Source of the DNA: an uncultured Ruminiclostridium sp.
GTDB taxonomy: Bacteria > Bacillota > Clostridia > Oscillospirales > Ruminococcaceae
DNA: 64,000 nt
Reading direction: 5' to 3'
Assembly (NCBI GenBank): GCA_944386545.1
Contig: CALXBK010000002.1
Span: 62,001 to 126,000, forward strand
Shown here piece after piece: positions 8,760 through 17,681 of this stretch. The notes beneath the pieces were generated by a model. That model was not told the DNA's origin and did no database searches. It saw only the letters and a list, made by a program, of their open reading frames with translations. The translations under genes were made by a program, and so were the position numbers. Position 1 is the first letter of the stretch. Each line of letters opens with the position of its first letter.

Positions 8760-9695
8760 ATGAACATAGAAACAGTTTTTAACCTGAAATCCACCTACCG
8801 TGACGATTTTCAGATAAACGGATATAAATTCGGCAAGGGCGAGAAAACCTGCTGTATAGTCGGCGCAATGAGAGGCAACGAGGTACAGCAGCTTTATGTC
8901 TGCTCTCAGATAGTAAAGGCACTTTCCGCTATCGAGAAGAAAGGCGATATTGCAAGAGGCAAGGAGATAATGGTTATCCCGTCCCTCAATCCCTTTTCGA
9001 TGAATGTACAGCGCCGCTTCTGGACGGTAGACAACACCGACCTTAACAGAATGTTCCCGGGCAGCTTTGAGGGAAAGACAACCCAGAGAATTGCCGCAGG
9101 AATTTTCGATATTATCAAGGAATATCAGTATGGCATACAGTTCACCTCATTTTACATACAGGGAGATTTTATTCCCCATGTAAGAATGATGCAAACCGAG
9201 CATAAAAATATCAGCCTCGCAAATTTATTCGGATTGCCGTACATACTTCTGAGAAAACCAAGGCCCTTTGACACCGCAACGCTTAATTTCAACTGGCAGA
9301 ACGCTAATACAAGCGCATTTTCGGTTTATACCAACGAAACCGAAAGAATTGACGAGGTATCGGCTCAGACGTTAGTTTCAGCGGTAATGAGATTTTTATC
9401 CCGTATGGGAGTAATCAAATACCAGTGCCACGGCGGATATATGGCCACAACCCTTGAAGAAGATCAACTTATGTCCGTCCACACAAACAGCGGTGGTATT
9501 TACCGCAGGATAAAGCAACCGGGTGACGCTGTGGAGCAGGGCGAGCCTATGGCGGAGATTATCCATCCGTTTGACGGCTCGGTACAGGAGGAAATAATTT
9601 CTCCTGCTAACGGTATAGTGTTCTTCGCACATAAATCTCCTCTTGTATTGCAAAATTCCGTCGTATACAAGATTATAAAAAGATTGCATGTGTAA
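8760..9695 (+). CDS. Aspartoacylase-family paralogue lacking zinc ligands
   Basis: Same length (311 aa) and fold as the preceding gene, with matching landmarks: IPSLNPF, DLNRMFPGSFEGK, and a C-terminal PFDGSVQEEIISPANGIVFF barrel domain. At the metal site VHGDE is replaced by MRGNE (R38 for His) and DIHAS by QFTSF (T129 for His), so two of three zinc ligands are gone, while the substrate-side DLNR-x-FPG motif is better kept than in its partner. This suggests a non-catalytic partner or sensor, perhaps forming a heteromer with the upstream enzyme; that is inference. RBS GGAGG 8-9 bp before ATG; coupled to the upstream gene. Confidence 0.78.
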   Translation: MNIETVFNLKSTYRDDFQINGYKFGKGEKTCCIVGAMRGNEVQQLYVCSQIVKALSAIEKKGDIARGKEIMVIPSLNPFSMNVQRRFWTVDNTDLNRMFPGSFEGKTTQRIAAGIFDIIKEYQYGIQFTSFYIQGDFIPHVRMMQTEHKNISLANLFGLPYILLRKPRPFDTATLNFNWQNANTSAFSVYTNETERIDEVSAQTLVSAVMRFLSRMGVIKYQCHGGYMATTLEEDQLMSVHTNSGGIYRRIKQPGDAVEQGEPMAEIIHPFDGSVQEEIISPANGIVFFAHKSPLVLQNSVVYKIIKRLHV

Positions 9696-9726
9696 ATAAA
9701 AAATTGAGAATTTTTTAAAATTTCTA

Positions 9727-9755
9727 TTTACAAACGCAAATTAATATGTTATAAT
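9727..9755 (+). promoter_or_regulatory. SigA-type promoter of rpsO
   Basis: TTTACA (9727-9732), 17-bp spacer, TATAAT (9750-9755). Confidence 0.85.
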
Positions 9756-9761
9756 ATTCAC

Positions 9762-9877
9762 GCTGTGTGAAAAAACATAGTTTATTCCTTGTCTTGGCTT
9801 TGTGGAGAATGCTCATTTGAGAAACACCGTTTCCCGTAGCTATGACACGGAAAATAAAAATTTTTAAGAGGTGTAAC
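9762..9877 (+). promoter_or_regulatory. Leader of rpsO, possible S15 autoregulatory RNA
   Basis: About 115 nt separate the predicted start site from the rpsO ATG. Many bacteria control rpsO by S15 binding its own leader, with several unrelated structures known. Here short pairings are possible (AAACACCG with CGTAGC, and CACGG near the RBS), but I cannot identify a known S15 motif by eye. The call rests mainly on leader length and gene identity. Confidence 0.3.
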
Positions 9878-10144
9878 ATGCTTTTAAAGGAAGAAAAGAC
9901 AGCGGTTATTGAAGCTAACCGCACACATGAGAACGACACAGGCTCTCCTGAGGTTCAGATTGCTATTCTCACAAAGAGAATTAACGACCTTACCGAGCAT
10001 CTCAAGACTCACAAGAAGGATCATCATTCCCGCCGTGGTCTGCTCAAGATGGTTGGTCACAGACGTAATCTACTCAACTACCTCATGAAGAAGGATATTG
10101 AGCGTTACCGTGCCGTAATCGCAAAGCTCGGAATTCGTAAGTAA
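9878..10144 (+). CDS. rpsO: 30S ribosomal protein S15
   Basis: Binds 16S rRNA early in small-subunit assembly. The 88-aa product starts [14 protein letters not shown] and has the family signature TGSPEVQIA...[26 protein letters not shown]...[11 protein letters not shown] 9878 follows AAGAGGTG; an upstream in-frame ATG at 9842 would add 12 poorly supported residues. Followed by pnp, a very old gene pair, with a hairpin between them. Confidence 0.97.
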   Translation: MLLKEEKTAVIEANRTHENDTGSPEVQIAILTKRINDLTEHLKTHKKDHHSRRGLLKMVGHRRNLLNYLMKKDIERYRAVIAKLGIRK

Positions 10145-10152
10145 GTGTAAAA

Positions 10153-10180
10153 AAGGGCAGGGCACTTTTGTTCTGCCCTT
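10153..10180 (+). terminator. Hairpin terminator/attenuator between rpsO and pnp
   Basis: AAGGGCAG (10153-10160) pairs with CTGCCCTT (10173-10180) across a 12-nt loop. The T run is short, so partial read-through into pnp is likely. Confidence 0.65.
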
Positions 10181-10239
10181 TAACCCTTATTTGCAAAAAC
10201 ATTTTTGATGAGAAGCAGTGGTTTTAGCATTAAATTGAG

Positions 10240-10277
10240 CAATGTAGCGTTACCTTGCTGAATTTATTGCTAACGCT
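10240..10277 (+). promoter_or_regulatory. Alternative hairpins in the pnp leader
   Basis: AGCGTTA (10246-10252) can pair with TAACGCT (10271-10277), while GCAAT (10240-10244) can instead pair with ATTGC (10266-10270) inside that loop. pnp leaders in other bacteria fold into stems used for autocontrol; a similar use here is inference. Confidence 0.3.
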
Positions 10278-10307
10278 GTTTCTCGAAAACACAAAGGAGG
10301 AAACAGT

Positions 10308-12425
10308 ATGTTTGAAAACTACAAAACATTCAAAACTACCTTTGCCGGCCGTGAGCTCATGGTTGAAACAGGCAAGGTATGCGGTCTTGCAAACGGCTCT
10401 TGCTGGGTGCATTACGGCGAAACCGTTGTAATGGTAAACGTTACGGCAAGCCCCAAGCCCAGAGAGGGTGTGGACTTCTTCCCGCTTTCCGTTGATTATG
10501 AGGAAAAGCTCTACTCCGTGGGCAAAATTCCCGGCGGCTATCTCAAGAGAGAGGGCAGACCGAGCGAAAAGGCAATTCTCAACTCAAGAGTTGTAGACCG
10601 TCCCATGCGTCCTCTGTTCCCCAAGGATATGAGAAACGACGTTGCAATCGTTATGACTGTGCTTGCGGCTGATCCCGAAACACAGCCCGAGATTATTGCT
10701 ATGATCGGTGCTTCCATTGCGGTATCTATTTCTGATATTCCCTGGAACGGACCTATCGGCGGTATCTCCGTGGGACTTGTTGACGGTGAAATCGTGCTTA
10801 TGCCCGACGCAGCGCAGAGAGCTGTATCCGACCTTCAGCTTACTGTTGCTTCAAGCGAAAAGAAGGTTGTTATGATTGAAGCGGGTGCAAACGAGGTTGA
10901 TGACGACACCATGCTCAAGGCTATAATGGCAGGTCACGAGGAGATTAACAACTCCCTCATTCCCTTTATCAAGCAAATTCAGGCAGAGATAGGCAAGCCC
11001 AAGTTCAGCTTCCCTTCTATGGATGTTGATCACGATCTGTTTGAAGCAATCAAGGCAAAGTATGAAGAACAGGTTAAGTTTGCTCTTGATACCGATGACA
11101 AGAATATCAGAGAAGAGCGTCTTCAGCTCATAAAGGACGCAGTTCACAAGGAATATGACGAACAGTATCCCGACAAGATTGCGATGATTGACGAGTGCAT
11201 CTATAAGCTACAGAAGTTCATCGTAAGACGCTGGCTGCTTGATGAGCAGAAGCGTGTAGACGGCAGAGGCATGGACGAAATGCGTCCTCTCGCCGCAGAG
11301 GTCGGACTTCTTCCGAGAGTACACGGCTCGGGACTTTTCACCAGAGGTCAGACACAGGTTATGACTATAACCACCTTAGGTCCTGTCAGCGACAGCCAGA
11401 GACTTGACGGCATTGACGACGAGGATACAAAGCGTTATATGCATCACTACAATTTCCCTGCATACTCCGTAGGTGAAACAAAGGCAAGCAGAGGCCCCGG
11501 CAGAAGAGAAATCGGTCACGGCGCACTTGCTCAGCGTGCACTTGAGCCTGTTATTCCTTCTGTTGAAGAATTCCCCTATGCTATAAGACTTGTTTCAGAG
11601 GTTCTTTCCTCCAACGGTTCTACATCGCAGGCTTCTATCTGCGGCTCAACACTTTCTCTTATGGATGCGGGTGTCCCCATCAAGGCTCCCGTTGCAGGTA
11701 TTTCCTGCGGTCTTATCACCGAGGGCGACCGTTGGATGACAATGGTTGACATTCAGGGACTTGAGGATTTCTTCGGCGATATGGACTTCAAGGTAGGCGG
11801 TACTCACAAGGGTATCACAGCCATTCAGATGGACCTTAAGATTGACGGTCTTACTCCCGAAATCATCAAGGACGCTTTTGCAAAAACGCACAAGGCGAGA
11901 GATTATATACTTGACGAGATTATGCTCAAGGCTATTCCCGAGCCCCGTCCCACCGTTAATAAGTATGCTCCCAAGATGCTTAACTACAAGGTACCCGTTG
12001 ACAAAATCAGAGAGGTTATCGGTACCGGCGGTAAGGTTATCCAGAAGCTCTGCACCGACTTTGATGTTAAGATTGACATCGACGAAGAGGGTAATGTATT
12101 TATTTGCGGTCAGGATCTCGAAAAGGCTCAGAACTGCGTGGCGATGATTAAGGCTATTACTTCTCCTCCGGAAATCGGCGCAATCTACAAGGGTAAGGTA
12201 GTACGTATCATGTCCTTCGGTGCATTCGTTGAAATCGCTCCCGGCAAGGACGGTATGGTACATGTATCCGAGCTTGAAAACAGAAGAGTTGAAAAGGTTG
12301 AGGATGTTGTTTCTATCGGCGACGAGATTATCGTTAAGGTACTCGACATAGACAACCAGGGCAAAATACGCCTTTCGAGAAAAGCAGCGCTTGCAGATAT
12401 TGAAGCTAAGAAAAAGCAGGGCTGA
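10308..12425 (+). CDS. pnp: Polyribonucleotide nucleotidyltransferase (PNPase)
   Basis: A trimeric phosphorolytic 3'-5' exoribonuclease of mRNA turnover. 705 aa, usual length. Parts: first RNase PH domain (about 10-145), all-helical linker, second RNase PH domain (about 310-540) with GETKASRGPGRREIGHGALAQRAL and the catalytic region MDIQGLEDFFGDMDFKVGGT, KH domain (about 555-615; VIGTGGKVIQKL) and S1 domain (about 620-690; GKVVRIMSFGAFVEI). RBS AAAGGAGG 7 bp before ATG. Sits directly downstream of rpsO as in most bacteria. Confidence 0.98.
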   Translation: MFENYKTFKTTFAGRELMVETGKVCGLANGSCWVHYGETVVMVNVTASPKPREGVDFFPLSVDYEEKLYSVGKIPGGYLKREGRPSEKAILNSRVVDRPMRPLFPKDMRNDVAIVMTVLAADPETQPEIIAMIGASIAVSISDIPWNGPIGGISVGLVDGEIVLMPDAAQRAVSDLQLTVASSEKKVVMIEAGANEVDDDTMLKAIMAGHEEINNSLIPFIKQIQAEIGKPKFSFPSMDVDHDLFEAIKAKYEEQVKFALDTDDKNIREERLQLIKDAVHKEYDEQYPDKIAMIDECIYKLQKFIVRRWLLDEQKRVDGRGMDEMRPLAAEVGLLPRVHGSGLFTRGQTQVMTITTLGPVSDSQRLDGIDDEDTKRYMHHYNFPAYSVGETKASRGPGRREIGHGALAQRALEPVIPSVEEFPYAIRLVSEVLSSNGSTSQASICGSTLSLMDAGVPIKAPVAGISCGLITEGDRWMTMVDIQGLEDFFGDMDFKVGGTHKGITAIQMDLKIDGLTPEIIKDAFAKTHKARDYILDEIMLKAIPEPRPTVNKYAPKMLNYKVPVDKIREVIGTGGKVIQKLCTDFDVKIDIDEEGNVFICGQDLEKAQNCVAMIKAITSPPEIGAIYKGKVVRIMSFGAFVEIAPGKDGMVHVSELENRRVEKVEDVVSIGDEIIVKVLDIDNQGKIRLSRKAALADIEAKKKQG

Positions 12426-12446
12426 TAAACAATAATTCAATAAGCT

Positions 12447-12477
12447 GCGGCTTTCGGTAAATTACGAAAGCCGCTTT
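12447..12477 (+). terminator. Terminator after pnp
   Basis: GCGGCTTTCG (12447-12456) pairs with CGAAAGCCGC (12465-12474), then TTTCATTTT. Confidence 0.85.
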
Positions 12478-12542
12478 CATTTTAGCTTAGCTTTATACCT
12501 TAGTATAATGAATTTGTTCATAAATCTCTAAATTGATGAAAA

Positions 12543-12686
12543 TTCAATAAGGGGCTTGCCCCGTCATTCAACGTGGCAAACCGCAGCGAAGCTGCGATTC
12601 AGTTTCAGTTGGGGTTCAATCCCCAACTGAAACTGAATATGGAACCAGCCGCCTTAGATGCGGGGGACATCTTGCCTAAGTTATAT
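12543..12686 (+). repeat. 143-bp hairpin-rich interspersed repeat, copy B
   Basis: Best-structured of three copies. Hairpins in order: GGGG-CTTG-CCCC, CGCAGC-GAA-GCTGCG, a perfect 15-bp stem (CAGTTTCAGTTGGGG with its complement, 6-nt loop), and an imperfect CCGCC/GCGGG stem, ending CTTGCCTAAGTTATA. It lies between the pnp terminator and the terminator of the convergent phosphofructokinase gene, so it is probably not part of either mature mRNA. No ORF. Confidence 0.88.
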
Positions 12687-12692
12687 AGAAAA

Positions 12693-12722
12693 GAGCATAA
12701 ACGATTAATATCGCCTATGCTC
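12693..12722 (-). terminator. Terminator of the minus-strand phosphofructokinase gene
   Basis: GAGCATA and TATGCTC (12693-12699 with 12716-12722) form a 7-bp stem. On the minus strand it is followed by TTTTCTATATA. Confidence 0.75.
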
Positions 12723-12744
12723 ATTATTATCTTAAAGTGTCAGA

Positions 12745-13830
12745 TTATACGCCGAAAGAAATTCCGATATTGTTTCCTGTAATGATAAGCTGGTCGTCCT
12801 TGGAAACAAACTTTGTTTTCATGGTAACGTCCGAAAGCTTATTTTCGCAGATTTCACTGCCTACCTTTGCAACGGTATAGCCGTACTTTTCCTGCTTTAT
12901 CAGCATTGCCGCCCTTGCGCCGAACTTTGTTGCAAGCACTCTGTCATAAGCCGAGGGACTGCCCCCTCTTAAAATATGACCGGGGACAACGGTTCTTGAC
13001 TCAACGCCGAGAGCCGCTTCAATCTGCTTTGCAACTCTGCTTGTAACGGTGGTTTCGCCCGCTTCCGCACGCTTTTTAGCACGCTCTTTTTTCTTCATTT
13101 CGGCTTCATCTTTATCCATTGCACCCTCGGCAACAGCGATGATAGAGAAGTTTTTGCCCGCTTCCATTCTCTTTTCGCAGGCGTCAATAACTTTGTCGAT
13201 ATTGTAAGGAAGCTCAGGTATCAGAATTATATCCGCACCGCCCGCTACACCCGAATAAAGCGTAAGCCAGCCCGCCTTGTTGCCCATGATTTCTATTACC
13301 ATAATGCGTCTGTGAGAGGTAGCCGTGGTGTGAATTCTGTCTAGCACCTCTGTGGCAATGTCAACAGCGGTATGGAAGCCGAACGTAACGTCCGTTCCCC
13401 ATATATCGTTGTCAATCGTTTTGGGTAGGCCAATTATATTAAGTCCTTCTTCCGAAAGGAGGTTGGCGGTTTTATGAGTGCCGTTTCCGCCGAGCGTCAG
13501 TATGCAGTCGAGCTTCTGTTCCTTGTAGGTAGCCTTCATTTTTGCAACCTTGTCAATATTGTCCTCCTCAATAACCTGCATCATCTTGTAGGGAGTACGC
13601 TTAGTACCGAGAATTGTACCGCCCTGCGTGAGAATACCCGAAAAATCCTCAGGCTTCATAAGTCTGCAATTGTTATTAATAAGACCGTGAAAACCGTTTG
13701 TAATGCCGATAATCTCAACATTGTCCTCTCCGAACATGGTATAGCACGCCTTAGCCGCACCTCTTATCGTTGCGTTAAGACCGGGACAGTCGCCGCCGCT
13801 GGTCAGTATTCCTATTCTGCGTTTTGCCAT
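12745..13830 (-). CDS. pfkA: 6-phosphofructokinase (ATP-type active site with PPi-like Lys)
   Basis: Glycolytic phosphofructokinase, 361 aa. Seen: GILTSGGDCPGLNATIRG at the N terminus, LTLGGNGTHKTA with Gly at the position that admits ATP, LPKTIDNDIWGTDVTFGFHTA, and EIMGNKAGWLTL. GGNGT points to ATP, while the Lys in PKTIDND is more usual in PPi enzymes; this mix is known in some PFK-A subgroups, so the phosphate donor cannot be fixed from sequence. Start ATG follows AAAGGCGGG. Transcribed from its own promoter, divergent from xylB. It coexists with the PPi-type enzyme at 6499-7704. Confidence 0.88.
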   Translation of the reverse strand: MAKRRIGILTSGGDCPGLNATIRGAAKACYTMFGEDNVEIIGITNGFHGLINNNCRLMKPEDFSGILTQGGTILGTKRTPYKMMQVIEEDNIDKVAKMKATYKEQKLDCILTLGGNGTHKTANLLSEEGLNIIGLPKTIDNDIWGTDVTFGFHTAVDIATEVLDRIHTTATSHRRIMVIEIMGNKAGWLTLYSGVAGGADIILIPELPYNIDKVIDACEKRMEAGKNFSIIAVAEGAMDKDEAEMKKKERAKKRAEAGETTVTSRVAKQIEAALGVESRTVVPGHILRGGSPSAYDRVLATKFGARAAMLIKQEKYGYTVAKVGSEICENKLSDVTMKTKFVSKDDQLIITGNNIGISFGV

Positions 13831-13868
13831 AATAATTTCCCGCCTTTCGTAGGTTTTTTGTTTATTTT

Positions 13869-13898
13869 ATTATATACCATATACGCTTTAAAAGTCAA
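13869..13898 (-). promoter_or_regulatory. Promoter of pfkA
   Basis: On the minus strand TTGACT (13893-13898), 18-bp spacer, TATAAT (13869-13874). Confidence 0.8.
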
Positions 13899-13952
13899 GC
13901 CGAAAACTATCAATTACGCACAGATAAAAATTTTAAAATAGCCCTTCTCATC

Positions 13953-13982
13953 TTGACAAAATGACTGATAATATATTATAAT
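13953..13982 (+). promoter_or_regulatory. Promoter of xylB
   Basis: TTGACA (13953-13958), 18-bp spacer, TATAAT (13977-13982). It is back to back with the pfkA promoter. Confidence 0.85.
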
Positions 13983-14049
13983 ATTGTGTAGTGCGTGTAA
14001 ATGAAAATTTACATATTTTTGATTTATTTTTACTCAAAGGAGAGCGGAT

Positions 14050-15573
14050 ATGGCTTACATACTCGGCGTTGATATCGGCACTTCCGGTACCAAAACAGTT
14101 TTATTTAAAGAAAACGGAGTTCCCGTTGCTTCAGCTCTTTACGATTATCCGTTATACACCCCCTGCAACGGCTATGCCGAGCAGGAACCCGCCGACTGGT
14201 GGAACGCGTGCGTAAACGGTATTCGGGACGTCATTGACAAAAGCGGCGTTTTGGCTGAGGATATCAGGGGAATAGGTCTTTCGGGACAGATGCACGGCCT
14301 TGTAATGCTTGACGGCGACAACAAGGTTATCAGAAAGAGCATTATCTGGTGCGACCAGAGAACTCAGAAAGAGGTTGTTGAGATTACCGAGAAGGTAGGC
14401 GCAAAAAAGCTTATCGAAATTACGGCAAATCCCGCAATTACAGGCTTTACAGCCGCTAAAATCATGTGGGTAAAGAACAACGAGCCTGAAAATTACGAAA
14501 AATGCCGCCATATTCTTCTCCCTAAGGATTACATAAGATTTATGCTTACGGGCGAGTATGCTACCGAGGTTTCGGACGCGTCGGGTATGCAGCTTCTTGA
14601 CATTCCCAACCGTTGCTGGTCTGACGAGGTACTTACAAAGCTCGGAATTGATAAAGCGTTACTTGCGAAGGTTTACGAAAGCCCCGAAATTACCGGTACT
14701 GTCACAAGGGCGGTTGCCGAGGCTACCGGTCTTAAGGAGGGTACTCCGGTTGTGGGCGGTGCAGGAGATAATGCGGCGGCGGCTGTCGGTACGGGCGTTG
14801 TTGAGGACGGTAAGGCGTTTACCACAATCGGCTCAAGCGGCGTTGTATTTGCGCATACCTCGGATATTTCAATTGATCCCAAGGGCAGGGTACACACCTT
14901 CTGCTGTGCCGTTCCGGGTTGCTGGCACGTTATGGGCGTTACCCAGTCGGCAGGTCTGTCGTTAAAGTGGTTCAGAGATAATTTTGCATGGAGCGAAATG
15001 GAAACCGCCGTATCAATGGGCGTTGATCCTTACTATCTTATGGATAAGGAGGCTGACTGCGTTCCGATAGGAGCAAACCGTCTGCTTTATATGCCTTATC
15101 TAAACGGCGAAAGAACTCCCCACCTTGATCCCAATTGCAGAGGCGCATTTGTAGGTCTTTCCACAATGCACAAGAAAAGGGATATGCTCAGAGCCGTTAT
15201 GGAGGGCGTTTCCTATTCGCTGAGAGATTGTATAGAGGTTATGCGTGAGATGAACATCTCCATTGACGATATGATGGCTTGCGGCGGCGGCGGAACATCA
15301 CCTCTGTGGCGTCAGATGCTTGCAGACCTTTACGGCTGTAAGGTAAAGACCACTGCAAACAAAGAAGGTCCTGCGCTCGGCGTTGCACTTCTTGCCGCAG
15401 TCGGAGCAGGAATTTATTCCTCTGTTCCCGAAGCGTGCAAGGCAGTAATCAAACCCGAAAGGATACAAGAGCCTATTGCAGAAAACAGCGAAAAATATGA
15501 AAAGGTGTACGAGCTTTACAAAAAGCTGTATCCTGCAATGAAGAGTTGCTTTGAAGAGCTTTCACAGCTTTGA
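14050..15573 (+). CDS. xylB: Xylulokinase (FGGY family)
   Basis: Phosphorylates D-xylulose to xylulose 5-phosphate for the pentose phosphate pathway. 507 aa, two actin-like ATPase domains. Seen: GVDIGTSGTKTVLF (phosphate loop), LSGQMHGLVMLD (sugar site, typical of xylulokinase), WCDQRTQ, GAGDNAAAAVGTG and ACGGGGTSPLWRQMLADLYG. RBS AAAGGAGAG 8 bp before ATG. No xylose isomerase or regulator is adjacent; next come a transaldolase-like enzyme and glyA, so the context is general pentose-phosphate metabolism. Related FGGY kinases (ribulokinase, erythritol kinase) are less likely given the MHG motif. Confidence 0.9.
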   Translation: MAYILGVDIGTSGTKTVLFKENGVPVASALYDYPLYTPCNGYAEQEPADWWNACVNGIRDVIDKSGVLAEDIRGIGLSGQMHGLVMLDGDNKVIRKSIIWCDQRTQKEVVEITEKVGAKKLIEITANPAITGFTAAKIMWVKNNEPENYEKCRHILLPKDYIRFMLTGEYATEVSDASGMQLLDIPNRCWSDEVLTKLGIDKALLAKVYESPEITGTVTRAVAEATGLKEGTPVVGGAGDNAAAAVGTGVVEDGKAFTTIGSSGVVFAHTSDISIDPKGRVHTFCCAVPGCWHVMGVTQSAGLSLKWFRDNFAWSEMETAVSMGVDPYYLMDKEADCVPIGANRLLYMPYLNGERTPHLDPNCRGAFVGLSTMHKKRDMLRAVMEGVSYSLRDCIEVMREMNISIDDMMACGGGGTSPLWRQMLADLYGCKVKTTANKEGPALGVALLAAVGAGIYSSVPEACKAVIKPERIQEPIAENSEKYEKVYELYKKLYPAMKSCFEELSQL

Positions 15574-15610
15574 TTAATTTATGAACCTAACCGCTGTATG
15601 CGGCAAAAGC

Positions 15611-15647
15611 AAAGCTGTTCATTAATCAGGTTTTTATGAACAGCTTT
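15611..15647 (+). terminator. Hairpin after xylB
   Basis: AAAGCTGTTCAT (15611-15622) pairs with ATGAACAGCTTT (15636-15647); the T run lies in the loop rather than after the stem, so strength is doubtful. A second small hairpin (TTCGGC-TAT-GCCGAA, 15662-15676) lies directly before the next RBS. Confidence 0.5.
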
Positions 15648-15687
15648 GATAAAATTAAATATTCGGCTATGCCGAAAAGGAGAAAAA

Positions 15688-16341
15688 ATGAAACTTTTTA
15701 TTGACACAGCAAATGTTCAGGACATTAAGCGTGCAAATGACATGGGAATCATCTGCGGCGTTACCACAAATCCTTCCCTTATCGCAAAAGAGGGCAGAGA
15801 TTTCAAGCAGGTTGTAAAGGAAATTACCGAAATCGTTGACGGACCTATTTCCGCCGAGGTTATTTCTCTTGAAGCCGACAAGATGGTACAGGAGGCTCTG
15901 CCTCTTGCCGCAATCCATAAGAACATCGTTATTAAGCTTCCTATGTGTGAGGAAGGTCTTAAGGCATGCATGCGTCTTACCGAAAAGGGTATCAAGACCA
16001 ATGTAACTCTTGTTTTCTCAGCGGCTCAGGCGCTTCTTGCGGCGAGAGCAGGCGCAACCTTCGTAAGCCCGTTCCTCGGTCGTCTTGACGATATAGGCAT
16101 GGAAGGCATGAATCTTATTGAGGAAATAGTTGACATTTTCACCGCACAGGGAATTGAAACCGAAATAATAGCCGCTTCAATCCGCAATCCCATTCATGTG
16201 ACTGCGGCGGCAAGAATGGGCTGTGATATTGCAACCGTTCCGATGAATGTACTTTTACAGATGTTAAAGCACCCCATGACCGATAACGGAATAGAAAGAT
16301 TTTTAAAGGACTGGGAAGGCTTTACGGCAAAACAGGGTTAA
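15688..16341 (+). CDS. fsa: Transaldolase/fructose-6-phosphate aldolase (TalC/MipB type)
   Basis: A short class I aldolase, 217 aa, of the FSA/TalC group in the pentose phosphate pathway. Signatures: [38 protein letters not shown] with the Schiff-base Lys, and [13 protein letters not shown]. Sequence alone does not separate transaldolase from fructose-6-phosphate aldolase; most short clostridial members act as transaldolases. ATG 15688 is preceded by AAGGAGA; an earlier in-frame start would run into hairpin sequence. Follows xylB. Confidence 0.9.
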   Translation: MKLFIDTANVQDIKRANDMGIICGVTTNPSLIAKEGRDFKQVVKEITEIVDGPISAEVISLEADKMVQEALPLAAIHKNIVIKLPMCEEGLKACMRLTEKGIKTNVTLVFSAAQALLAARAGATFVSPFLGRLDDIGMEGMNLIEEIVDIFTAQGIETEIIAASIRNPIHVTAAARMGCDIATVPMNVLLQMLKHPMTDNGIERFLKDWEGFTAKQG

Positions 16342-16360
16342 AGGAAAGGAATAATAAAGT

Positions 16361-17617
16361 ATGTACGAAAATTTAGTTGATACAATAGGATTTCTTCAGT
16401 CTGCCGATCCCGATGTGGCTTCGGCGATGAACAAGGAGCTTGCACGTCAGAGAAGAAACATTGAGCTTATTGCGAGTGAAAACATCGTTTCTCCCGCAGT
16501 TATGGCGGCAATGGGAAGCGTACTTACCAACAAGTATGCCGAGGGTTATCCCGGCAAGCGTTATTACGGCGGCTGTGAGGATGTAGATATTGTTGAGAAT
16601 ATCGCAATTGACCGCGCCTGCGAGCTTTTCGGCGCAAAATACGCAAATGTACAGGCACATTCCGGCGCACAGGCTAACACGGCTGTATACTTTGCGCTCT
16701 TAAACCCCGGCGATACGGTACTCGGTATGAGCCTTGCCCACGGCGGACATCTGACGCACGGCTCTCCCGTAAACATTTCGGGTAAATACTACAACTTCGT
16801 TGCATACGGCCTTGATGAAGAAACCGGTATGATTAACTATGATACCGTAATGAGCCTTGCAAAGGAACATAAGCCCAAGCTCATAGTTGCAGGTGCAAGC
16901 GCATATCCGAGAGCAATTGACTTTGAAAAGATGGCGGCAATCGCTCATGAGGTCGGCGCATACTTAATGGTTGACATGGCTCATATTGCAGGACTTGTTG
17001 CAGGCGGCGAACATATGTCACCCGTTCCTTACGCTGATATTGTTACAACAACCACTCACAAGACCTTAAGAGGTCCGAGAGGCGGTCTTATCCTCACAAA
17101 CGACGAGGAGCTTGCAAAGAAAATTAACAAGTCCATATTCCCCGGTATCCAGGGCGGTCCTTTAATGCACGTTATTGCGGCTAAGGCTGTCTGCTTCGGC
17201 GAGGCGTTAAAGCCCGAATTCAAACAGTATGCAAAGCAAACCGTGCTTAATGCGAAAACTCTCGCAAACGCTCTTCTTGAAAAGGGCTTCAACCTTGTAT
17301 CGGGCGGCACGGATAACCACCTCATGCTCGTTGACCTGCGTCCCTTTGACATTACGGGCAAGGAGCTTGAAAAGAAGCTGGACGAGGTATTTATTACAGT
17401 AAACAAGAATGCAATCCCCAACGATCCTCAGAGCCCCTTTATCACAAGCGGAGTTCGTATCGGTACACCTGCCGTTACAACAAGAGGTCTTAAGGAAGAA
17501 GATATGAAGGTAATTGCGGAATGTATCTACCTCACAGCGTCGGATTTCTACAACAGTGCAGATAAGATCAGAGAAAAGGTAAATGAAATCTGTTCAAAAT
17601 ATCCTCTTTATATGTAA
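16361..17617 (+). CDS. glyA: Serine hydroxymethyltransferase
   Basis: A PLP enzyme that interconverts serine and glycine and loads one-carbon units on tetrahydrofolate. 418 aa. Seen: [64 protein letters not shown], and [14 protein letters not shown] with the PLP Lys after TTTTH. The sequence is complete. Preceded by GGAAAGGAATAAT; 19 bp after the aldolase gene, so probably co-transcribed. Confidence 0.97.
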   Translation: MYENLVDTIGFLQSADPDVASAMNKELARQRRNIELIASENIVSPAVMAAMGSVLTNKYAEGYPGKRYYGGCEDVDIVENIAIDRACELFGAKYANVQAHSGAQANTAVYFALLNPGDTVLGMSLAHGGHLTHGSPVNISGKYYNFVAYGLDEETGMINYDTVMSLAKEHKPKLIVAGASAYPRAIDFEKMAAIAHEVGAYLMVDMAHIAGLVAGGEHMSPVPYADIVTTTTHKTLRGPRGGLILTNDEELAKKINKSIFPGIQGGPLMHVIAAKAVCFGEALKPEFKQYAKQTVLNAKTLANALLEKGFNLVSGGTDNHLMLVDLRPFDITGKELEKKLDEVFITVNKNAIPNDPQSPFITSGVRIGTPAVTTRGLKEEDMKVIAECIYLTASDFYNSADKIREKVNEICSKYPLYM

Positions 17618-17681
17618 TCAAAGGATTGTAAGGATTATTAACAGTGCCTTTTAAAAGGGCAAAAAGGAAAGGAAATTTTAA

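Noticed and set aside
11646..12440. 264-codon minus-strand ORF inside pnp
   Set aside because: Antisense shadow of a highly conserved gene; no RBS or family resemblance.
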